Assembly: GCA_043807765.1 (NCBI GenBank)
Contig: JAZDFQ010000078.1
Span: 115,381 to 179,380, forward strand
Reading direction: 5' to 3'
DNA from: Stygiobacter sp043807765
GTDB taxonomy: Bacteria; Bacteroidota; Ignavibacteria; Ignavibacteriales; Melioribacteraceae
DNA: 64,000 nt
The notes under the pieces are model-generated. The model searched no databases and was not told the DNA's origin. It saw only the letters and a program-made list of their open reading frames with translations. This document shows positions 47,263 through 54,642 of this stretch, one piece after another; the stretch's first letter is position 1; the number at the start of each line of letters is the position of its first letter. Made by a program: the position numbers and the translations under genes.

Positions 47263-50259
47263 TTACTTCAATAAAATCATTTTCTTGGACTGAATAAAAT
47301 CCGTTGCTTGGATTCTATATATATAAACTCCACTTGCTAAATCGCTTGCATTAAACTGTACTTCATGATAGCCAGCGGTTTTTTCTTCATTAACAAGTTT
47401 TAGTACTTCGGCGCCTAGAATATCGTAAACAGAAATCTTAACAACTCCACTCTTCGGCAACTGATATTTAATTGATGTTGTTGGATTAAACGGATTTGGG
47501 AAATTCTGGCTGAGCGCGTAGTCAGTCGAAATTTCTTTAGTAAAAGAAGAGAAATCATCTTCAACCGAAACCGGAATAAGCGGAGCCCAATCGAAACCAA
47601 AGTTTGGACTTGTATTCTTAGAGAAAATATTCGCTATTGTATAATCTGCAGCTTCGGCATCCGTTAATTGTCTTGATATTGAAGTCAATCGTTTAGAAGT
47701 GTTTGACCCGGCGCCGGTGCACTTATATTCGGCGTAAAGTGCCGGAGTAACATTCCAAGTAGACCAGCCTGCCGGATCTAACTGAACCGGCTCTTCACAA
47801 TTGAAGAAGACGGTCTTTGGTGAATTCTGCCATGGGCGTCCTAGTAAAAATGTGTTAATCGGATTACCATCATAACCAATTGGATCGGTGGTTATTTTAC
47901 AATTCATAAACACATAACCGAATTTCAAATAATCATAAGTAGCTGCCGCTGTAAGTGTACCGCCATTTCTTTTTTCGTTTATTATGCAGTTATCAAAAAT
48001 TGCAACACCACTGCCGAATATAAAATCTACTGTTCCTTCAATGAAACAATCCTTGTTATAGATACGACCGGAATTCCATGTATAGTAAGTATCTTGATAA
48101 CCGAGAATGTTACATTTTTGGAAAATAATTCTATCGCCGGTAACATTAACAGCAACAGCTTGTGCTTCGGTAGCCGTGTTCTGAATGGTAATGTTTTGAA
48201 CGGTAACATCGTTTGCCTGTATTGAAAGCGTTTCCGAAGTTGATGTTCCAATAGCAGTTCCCGGTTTACCGGAATAATCATCGTAAGTTAAAATTGTCTT
48301 ATCTCGGCTTTCTCCACGGATAATCACATTTATTTTGCCGGCGGCTAATTTCAATTTTTCTTTATACACACCATTTTTAATGTATATAATAGTAGTACCA
48401 GTTCCATTAACGGGTACCAGATTAAATGCATCTTGAACAGTAGTTAAATCACCCGATCCATCTTTTGCAACCTCTATGGTTCTTGTTTTGGTAGGCGAAT
48501 ATGTTGTGAAAGCAAATTCTTCGCCATATGCTGTACCTAGGTTGTTAGTAGCGTATGCGCGAACATAGTAAGTAGTATTGGGTAAAAGGTTTCCCAAAGT
48601 TGTAGCAAAAGAACCTATATCCGAACCATTAACTGTTTTATTACCGGCAACGGTTGGCTCGGCAGCAGTACCAAAACAAATTCCGCGTGCGGTTATTGGA
48701 TCACCTCCCCAAAATGTAACATTACCGCCAACATTTACTGTTGTTACTAAAATATTTGAAACCGGAGTTGTTGTTACTGTTGGTAGGGAAACTTTTTCCA
48801 AAGTTGTTAGAGTATATTCAGCACCATAAGATGTACCGGAAGAATTTGTTGCATAAGCTCTTATATAATATTTTGTTTTTGGTGCTAGTCCGGTTGGTTT
48901 GGAAGTAAATGAACCAACTCCAATTCCATCGGAAGTTTTGCTATTAGCAGTTGTTGGATTTGCAGTAGTACTCCAGCAAACACCTCGGGCTGTAATATCC
49001 GCACCGCCATCTGTATCAATGTTACCACCGGTAGTTAAATATGTTGTTGAAATATAAGTTGGTTCAACAGAAGTAACAGCTGGCGGATCTGCAGAAACAC
49101 CGGAAACCGTACCGGCAATTAATACACTATCAACTGCTACTAATTTAGCCCATCCTTCAGCAGCTTTGTTATGAGGATAAACTCTCAAATAAAACTTTTC
49201 GCCGGAATTGACTACTGTATTCAAACTCATTTTGAATTTTTGCAGTTTGCTTCCAGCTAGTGCAGTATCTGCAAGCAATAAAGTTTTTGTTGCAAATGTT
49301 GCGTCTTTAGAATAATAAATTGCGGCACGCATATTAGTTGTAAACCATCCGCCTAAATACATTGAAACAGAGCTCACATTCATAGTTCCGCCGGTTTTCG
49401 GTTCAACATCATATTGAAAGAAAAGACTATCGGTCGGTTTGGGTTCAGCTTTCCATGTTTGAGATACTGTTTGTATAGCACCAACTTTTAGATTCACTCC
49501 ATCTACTGTTGGTAAAGTAGTGGTACCATAAAATTTCATGGTCTTATGATATGACTGTTGACCGTTTATCGCGCCTTTTAGCACCACCTTATCATTAGTC
49601 TCGTAAGGCCATAATGCCGCCATCGGCGCCGGCAATGCTTCAACCATACCTTGTATTTGGATGTTTTGCATAACCATGTATTTACCGGTTGCTACTGTTG
49701 CGGCTTCATGCCATGGATAAACTCTTAAGTAAAATGTTCCACCATTAGGAACAGCAACACTTGGCGTTGCAGTTACTGCTGTAAGCGCATTCGATAAAAG
49801 AAAATTGCTTGCGTTTCCTGTGTTGTAAGTTATCTGAACCGGATTCTTGAAAGCCGGATCTGTTGAATACCAGACGTTTGCTTTCATTGTTGTAGTACTT
49901 GCCGCACCAATAGAAAGTGAAATATTATTTACTGTAAAGTTGGTTCCAGCTTTTGGTGAAATTGCAAATTGAATGTAAACCGTATCAATCTGATTTTTAA
50001 GATTTGCCGCCCAACTGTTATTTGTACCTTTCATTCTAATACGTTGACTGCTATTTGTACCGGTATAACCATTTATCTCAGTACCTTTAAACAATTCATT
50101 TTCGGCTGTTAAAGCACCGGATACGCTGGGTACAAATCCACTGCCGCCCGTTCCGGGATTTGTGAGCGGCCAGGTTGCAGAAGCTTGTTGCGCAATGCTT
50201 TCTACTGTTAGAACCGATAGAAATAATAAAGCAATAACTATTGTAAAGTATCTACTCAT
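47263..50259 (-). CDS. Secreted multidomain pectinesterase with T9SS sorting tail
   Basis: The 998-residue protein has a signal peptide (to about 23), then two copies of a beta-rich module of about 180 residues (about 25-205 and 210-385). Two FN3-like repeats follow, sharing the pattern ITARGVCWSTTANPT / KTKYYIRAYATNSSGTSYG. The pectin methylesterase domain (CE8, about 595-900) shows NGVYKEKL, the catalytic-site blocks GYQDTYYTWNSGR and FIEGTVDFIFGSGVAIF, and LGRPW. It removes methyl esters from pectin so that pectate lyase can cut. The T9SS tail has NFPNPFNPTTSIKYQLPKSG and KKMILLK. It lies upstream of the pectate lyase operon in its own transcription unit. Confidence 0.94.
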   Translation of the reverse strand: MSRYFTIVIALLFLSVLTVESIAQQASATWPLTNPGTGGSGFVPSVSGALTAENELFKGTEINGYTGTNSSQRIRMKGTNNSWAANLKNQIDTVYIQFAISPKAGTNFTVNNISLSIGAASTTTMKANVWYSTDPAFKNPVQITYNTGNASNFLLSNALTAVTATPSVAVPNGGTFYLRVYPWHEAATVATGKYMVMQNIQIQGMVEALPAPMAALWPYETNDKVVLKGAINGQQSYHKTMKFYGTTTLPTVDGVNLKVGAIQTVSQTWKAEPKPTDSLFFQYDVEPKTGGTMNVSSVSMYLGGWFTTNMRAAIYYSKDATFATKTLLLADTALAGSKLQKFKMSLNTVVNSGEKFYLRVYPHNKAAEGWAKLVAVDSVLIAGTVSGVSADPPAVTSVEPTYISTTYLTTGGNIDTDGGADITARGVCWSTTANPTTANSKTSDGIGVGSFTSKPTGLAPKTKYYIRAYATNSSGTSYGAEYTLTTLEKVSLPTVTTTPVSNILVTTVNVGGNVTFWGGDPITARGICFGTAAEPTVAGNKTVNGSDIGSFATTLGNLLPNTTYYVRAYATNNLGTAYGEEFAFTTYSPTKTRTIEVAKDGSGDLTTVQDAFNLVPVNGTGTTIIYIKNGVYKEKLKLAAGKINVIIRGESRDKTILTYDDYSGKPGTAIGTSTSETLSIQANDVTVQNITIQNTATEAQAVAVNVTGDRIIFQKCNILGYQDTYYTWNSGRIYNKDCFIEGTVDFIFGSGVAIFDNCIINEKRNGGTLTAAATYDYLKFGYVFMNCKITTDPIGYDGNPINTFLLGRPWQNSPKTVFFNCEEPVQLDPAGWSTWNVTPALYAEYKCTGAGSNTSKRLTSISRQLTDAEAADYTIANIFSKNTSPNFGFDWAPLIPVSVEDDFSSFTKEISTDYALSQNFPNPFNPTTSIKYQLPKSGVVKISVYDILGAEVLKLVNEEKTAGYHEVQFNASDLASGVYIYRIQATDFIQSKKMILLK

Positions 50260-50454
50260 TTTCTTCTCCTTTTAATGAATTTCACTTAACCGTTAACTTT
50301 AACGGCAAACTATTGGAAATGCATTTGTGAAGAAATTGGAATGAGATAATTCGGGGAATGAGTCGGTGAGTGGCAAATTATTTACGGTAAGCCGGATTGG
50401 AATAAATTTACTTGCCGCTACGAAAAAGTGAAGCGGGGAATTTACTCTAAGAGA
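50260..50454 (-). promoter_or_regulatory. Upstream region of the pectinesterase gene
   Basis: This gene-free 195-bp stretch lies between the LytTR regulator and the pectinesterase start. It contains a palindrome CCGTTA...TAACGG (about 50291-50306), 30 bp upstream of the start codon, that could be a regulator site. I see no clear -10/-35 pair. Confidence 0.3.
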
Positions 50455-51267
50455 TTAAAGCTGCCCACCAATCGCATTTTGGAAATTTGCACGGTATGTA
50501 CGGCTAAGTTTCAGTTTTGTTCCATCGTTTAGGAAAACATCAAAATCGCCATGCTCGTTTTGGCGCATGCTTTTTATTTTATCAATGTTCACAATTGAAG
50601 AGCGGTGAATGCGAACAAATTTTTGCGAGTTCATTTTCTGCTCTAGTGATGTTAGTGTTTCTCTAATCAAGTGTTTTTTTCTATCGGAATGAATGTAAAC
50701 ATAATCACCGGCGCTTTCTATCCAATCAATTTCATCAACAGAGATAATGGAAATCTGGTCTTTCGTTTTAATCATCAACCGGGAAAGAACATTTTTACTG
50801 CTCACATAATCTACTTGCTGAGCATCTGGTTCTTTATCCAGCACTTTGAGATACTCATTTACAACTGATTTAAGTTTGCTGGAATAAACTTCCAGACTTC
50901 TGTGATTGACTTCTGTTAGAGCATATTTCAAAGTTTCTTTGAAGCGGTCTTCGTTAACCGGTTTAAGAAGGTAATCAAGTGCGTGATGCTCAAAAGCTTT
51001 GAGAGCATATTCATCAAACGCGGTTACAAATATTACTACCGGCATGCAACCAGTGGTTAGATTTTGAAGAACTTCAAATCCATTCATTTCCGGCATTTGA
51101 ATATCGAGAAAAACTATATCCGGCTTAAGCCTACCAATTGCTTCAACAGCCTCTTTGCCGGATGAGCATTCTCCAATAATTTGTATCTCTTGAAAATCTT
51201 CGAGCCGGATTCGAATTCCTTCTCTTGCATGCGGTTCATCGTCAACAATTAAAACCCGGGCAGTCAA
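50455..51267 (-). CDS. LytTR-family response regulator
   Basis: The 270-residue regulator has a receiver (VLIVDDEPHAREGI, phosphoacceptor Asp55 in IVFLDIQMPEMNG, Lys in LDYLLKPV) and a LytTR DNA-binding domain (ISVDEIDWIESAGDYVYIHS, KFVRIHRSSIVNIDKI, LKLSRTYRANFQ). The start codon is TTG at 51267, preceded by GGAG at a suitable distance and separated from the upstream kinase stop by 1 bp, so translation is coupled. With the two kinase genes upstream it makes a LytS/LytT-type system. Its position next to the pectinesterase suggests it controls the pectin genes (inference). Confidence 0.94.
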   Translation of the reverse strand: MTARVLIVDDEPHAREGIRIRLEDFQEIQIIGECSSGKEAVEAIGRLKPDIVFLDIQMPEMNGFEVLQNLTTGCMPVVIFVTAFDEYALKAFEHHALDYLLKPVNEDRFKETLKYALTEVNHRSLEVYSSKLKSVVNEYLKVLDKEPDAQQVDYVSSKNVLSRLMIKTKDQISIISVDEIDWIESAGDYVYIHSDRKKHLIRETLTSLEQKMNSQKFVRIHRSSIVNIDKIKSMRQNEHGDFDVFLNDGTKLKLSRTYRANFQNAIGGQL

Positions 51268-51268
51268 T

Positions 51269-52405
51269 TTAATTCTCCGTTAAAAGTTTTGAAGGTATCT
51301 CATCATAGTATTCGCTAAAGGGAAACATAATTTGAATTCCAAAAATATAATTACCGCAATTAATGAATTCAACCATATGATTATTTTCATGCAACTGGTA
51401 TAATCTTTCACGCGCAATTTTTACAGCACTAAATTCGTTAAAGGTATTTTCACTAAAGTTGTTTCTACTTCCGCAGTTTATTATCATCTTAATTCTAAGA
51501 TTGCATTCCCACACATTAGTTTCAAGATTTAAAGCAAAGTTAAAATTTGGTTTATCCACTACCTCATAAAGAAGAGCTTCGATAATCGACTGAATAATGA
51601 AGCTGGGAACAAGAGCGTTTCTAGATCCTTCGAAAATATTTTCTTTATAAGTGATCGCTTCGCCAAAAGCTGCTTTTTCTATATTAAGGTAAAGTTTTAA
51701 GAACTGTAGTTCTTGTTCCAGTTCAACTTCCTCCTTATCGCTCCCATATACTGTTGTACGAAGAAACTCACTAAGCATAGTTAAAATATTATTTGCTTCA
51801 CGATTTTGATTTATTCCAATCAGAGTTTTTATTGAGGTTAGAGTTTTAAATAAAAACCTAGGATGAATTTTTGTTCGCAGTTCTTGAAGTTTCGATTTCA
51901 CAAGCAATATTTCAAGCTGTGCACATTTAATTTCATTTTCCCGACTTATACGCTTGGAATCCAGTAAAACGATCCCAGCCAGAAGCAGTATGTAAGCAAC
52001 AATATCAATCCAAGCAAATGGATTGTTGAATAATGCGGTTTCGTAAGTCAGTTCATATCTTTTACCTAGTACGAGTTTGTCAACAAGGTAGGTTATCGAC
52101 TGATGAACAAAAAAGGAGGCAATCAATATTGAGATATGAATGGAAATCCCGATAAAGATTTTCTCCTTTTCCAGTTTAACACGCAGATTAATCAAATACA
52201 GTAGAACGGCTAGGAAAAGGAAGTAATAAAAGTAAACGAGCTTGCTAAGAATAATTAAAACATAATTAACAAAATTTTTGTCATCTTGAAACAAGAAAAA
52301 GAAATACTGTGATGAGTTTACAAATGCAGCTATTGTTAGAACGAGTAAAATCGACACAACCAAATTAACATCAGTATCTGAGGCTATTCTTCTAATCATT
52401 TTCAT
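51269..52405 (-). CDS. Degenerate LytS-type sensor kinase (pseudokinase)
   Basis: This protein of about 378 residues has five to six membrane helices and then a His_kinase-type segment with IHPRFLFKTLTSIKTLIGI, which keeps the phosphoacceptor histidine. In the ATPase part the normal blocks are lost: the N-box, PLVENSIHHAI in its sister, reads SIIEALLYEVV; the G1 box, VEDNGPGIV in the sister, reads INCGSRNNFSEN. ATP binding is therefore unlikely. A TTG at 52417 or ATG at 52405 could start translation; I prefer the ATG (MKMIRRIASD). It overlaps the active sister kinase by 14 bp and lies between that kinase and the regulator. Confidence 0.88.
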   Translation of the reverse strand: MKMIRRIASDTDVNLVVSILLVLTIAAFVNSSQYFFFLFQDDKNFVNYVLIILSKLVYFYYFLFLAVLLYLINLRVKLEKEKIFIGISIHISILIASFFVHQSITYLVDKLVLGKRYELTYETALFNNPFAWIDIVAYILLLAGIVLLDSKRISRENEIKCAQLEILLVKSKLQELRTKIHPRFLFKTLTSIKTLIGINQNREANNILTMLSEFLRTTVYGSDKEEVELEQELQFLKLYLNIEKAAFGEAITYKENIFEGSRNALVPSFIIQSIIEALLYEVVDKPNFNFALNLETNVWECNLRIKMIINCGSRNNFSENTFNEFSAVKIARERLYQLHENNHMVEFINCGNYIFGIQIMFPFSEYYDEIPSKLLTEN

Positions 52406-53537
52406 TTGGCTTACCAATTTCTAAAAATGGAATTTGAATTGTAACTCGCATTCCGCCAAGATCAGATTTGGACAGTAGCAACTCTTGTTTTTCTCCGTAA
52501 AGCTGAAGCAGTCTTTCTTTTGTGATTTTTAGGCCAACTCCTTCTTTCGTTTTTTTCTTTTTAGATTCTACAATACCCGGCCCGTTGTCCTCAACAATCA
52601 AAACCAGATTAGCATTTTCGCTTCGTGAAATAATTCTAAGAATTCCGTCGGTAGTCTTTGTTGCAATTGCATGGTGTATGGAATTTTCAACAAGCGGTTG
52701 AAGCACAAAAACCGGCACTTTTGCGCTCAGTGTATCTAATCCAATATTTTCTTCTACAATCAACTTATCCTTAAAACGTACTTTTTCAATTTCCAGATAA
52801 TGGTGAATAAACTTCAGCTCTTCATTTAGACTAACTTCTGATTTTTCTTCTTCGTTCAAAGTTGTTTGCAAAAACTTTTCTAGTAGACACAACATTCTCT
52901 CAGCCTCGGAATTATCTTGCTTCAAAATCAATGTGGAAAGTGTATTCAATGTATTGAACAGAAAATGAGGATGGAGCTGACTCTTAAGAGTACGTAAATG
53001 TGTTTGAGTCAATTGTGATTGCAACTGCGAGGCCTTTAGCAAATGATTAGCACTTCTCGTTTGATAATTATCAAGGCTAATCACCGCAAGTAGTAAGAAG
53101 TAAATTACAAAATCTTCCCATATCCATGGATTCCGAAGCATTCTTTGATAAATAAGTGATGAGAAATCCATGTAATTCAAAACAGCATTAATAACGAGAG
53201 TTGCGATTAGTTGATGAACAAAAACTAAGGTAATAGGCAACAGCAAATAGAATACAAGCTTGTTAATAATTTGCGAGTTCTTGTTCCACAGAGTAGTATC
53301 GCTCCACTGAATCACTGGGAGAAATGCGAGCCACATCAAAAAATAAAAAATGTTGAAGGGAATATGCCACAACAAAGAAAAGCGAGGAACAGATTCTACA
53401 TCTATTATATAATAATGTTGAAATGCGATTGCGAGAGCAACAACTAAAAGAAATACCGCCAGCAAACCAATCAGATTTATTTTGTGCCGACTGCTTTTAT
53501 AGTATTTAATTAGAAAATCTTGCCGGGTTTGAATCAT
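52392..53537 (-). CDS. LytS/YehU-type sensor histidine kinase
   Basis: The 381-residue membrane kinase has four to five hydrophobic helices in its first 160 residues, then the His_kinase motif LKSQLHPHFLFNTLNTLS and a complete ATPase domain: PLVENSIHHAI (N-box), VEDNGPGIVES (G1) and GVGLKITKERL (G2). It should phosphorylate the LytTR regulator at 50455-51267. It is the first gene of the three-gene operon and overlaps the start of its degenerate paralogue. No periplasmic ligand domain is visible, so the signal probably acts on the membrane part. Confidence 0.94.
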   Translation of the reverse strand: MIQTRQDFLIKYYKSSRHKINLIGLLAVFLLVVALAIAFQHYYIIDVESVPRFSLLWHIPFNIFYFLMWLAFLPVIQWSDTTLWNKNSQIINKLVFYLLLPITLVFVHQLIATLVINAVLNYMDFSSLIYQRMLRNPWIWEDFVIYFLLLAVISLDNYQTRSANHLLKASQLQSQLTQTHLRTLKSQLHPHFLFNTLNTLSTLILKQDNSEAERMLCLLEKFLQTTLNEEEKSEVSLNEELKFIHHYLEIEKVRFKDKLIVEENIGLDTLSAKVPVFVLQPLVENSIHHAIATKTTDGILRIISRSENANLVLIVEDNGPGIVESKKKKTKEGVGLKITKERLLQLYGEKQELLLSKSDLGGMRVTIQIPFLEIGKPNEND

Positions 53538-53650
53538 TTTAATTTTTTAACTCGCACAATGGACATAGTATAATGCTCATAAATATTTAGTGAACAAACG
53601 TATATTAGTTCAGTTGCAGAATAATTCGGCAGAGCGCATCAGAACAAAGT

Positions 53651-54499
53651 TTATCCGGTAATTAATTTTTTAATCGCTTCTTGCAATGCTCGAGTTACCG
53701 GTCCGGGAATTCTGTTATTTAACTTTTTGTTTTCGAACTCAACAATTGGCATTACTTCCGCTGTTGTAGAAAGAAGAAATGCCTCCTCAAATTCGGCTAT
53801 CTCACTAACATCAACTTCTATCTCTTCAACCTTAATTCCAAGTTCATAGCAAAGCATCAAAACCGTTCGACGAGTGATGCCCGGAAGGATATGTTTGCTT
53901 AGCGGCGGAGTAACCACATTTCCATTTTTCACAAAACCAATATTGCTGTGTGTGCCTTCCGTTATTTTTCCCTCTCTATGCCAGATAGTTTCTTCACAGC
54001 CAAGCTCTTTTGCTCGCCGGCTTGATGAAGCATTCGGAATCAGTGATATGGACTTTATATCACAGTGATGCCAGCGGATATCTTCATCCGAACAGACTCT
54101 CACGCCCTCAATTTGGTTTTTAGTTTTAATCGGCAATTCAGCAGTGTACATAAATACTGATGGAATCAATTCATCTGCATAGTCATGTTTTCTTGGGATC
54201 TGGATTCCTCGTGTGATCTGTAAATAAGCAATGGATGGTTTATCTAATTGATTATTCTTGCTAAGTAATTCCATAATTGTAGGTACAATAAAATCCATCT
54301 GGTAAAATTTGATCAGCATTTTATCAAGACTGCTTCGCAGTCTTTCAACATGTAATTCCGGCAAGAATAATTTTGGCGGGTAGAATCTTATTACTTCATA
54401 TACACCGTCACCAAATTGATATCCGCGATCGAATGGGGAGATTTTTACTTCTTCCAATGGAAGAATATTTCCGTTATAATAAACCCACAAGTCTTTCAC
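53651..54499 (-). CDS. dat: Class IV aminotransferase, D-amino acid aminotransferase-like
   Basis: The 282-residue PLP enzyme belongs to fold type IV: VYYNGNILPLEEVKISPFDRGYQFGDGVYEV at the start, then the lysine region WHHCDIKSISLIPNASSSRRA, ITEGTHSNIGFV, LPGITRRTVL and AFLLSTTAEVMPI. The DIKS...LPN context and length match D-amino acid aminotransferases, which make D-Glu/D-Ala for peptidoglycan; branched-chain aminotransferases and aminodeoxychorismate lyases share the fold and cannot be fully excluded. It is transcribed away from the BNR/GH105 gene. Confidence 0.85.
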   Translation of the reverse strand: MKDLWVYYNGNILPLEEVKISPFDRGYQFGDGVYEVIRFYPPKLFLPELHVERLRSSLDKMLIKFYQMDFIVPTIMELLSKNNQLDKPSIAYLQITRGIQIPRKHDYADELIPSVFMYTAELPIKTKNQIEGVRVCSDEDIRWHHCDIKSISLIPNASSSRRAKELGCEETIWHREGKITEGTHSNIGFVKNGNVVTPPLSKHILPGITRRTVLMLCYELGIKVEEIEVDVSEIAEFEEAFLLSTTAEVMPIVEFENKKLNNRIPGPVTRALQEAIKKLITG

Positions 54500-54642
54500 A
54501 TTATTAATTCCGAATTATTGAGAAACATTATTTAATCTTGCATCCAACATTACAAAACGAAGTTTCCGAAAGAAATAGTAATCCGAATTATTTATGTTCC
54601 GAAAGAGATTTTATTGTATTGCAGAATTTATGGAGAGAGTAA
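54500..54642. promoter_or_regulatory. Divergent control region with paired direct repeats
   Basis: TTCCGAAAGAAAT (54564-54576) and TTCCGAAAGAGAT (54597-54609) are 33 bp apart start to start, about three helical turns. A second repeat pair, TAATTCCGAATTATT (54505-54519) and TAATCCGAATTATT (54579-54592), is interleaved. LytTR-type regulators bind spaced direct repeats, so these are candidate operators for the plus-strand pectin gene or for dat. Confidence 0.35.
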
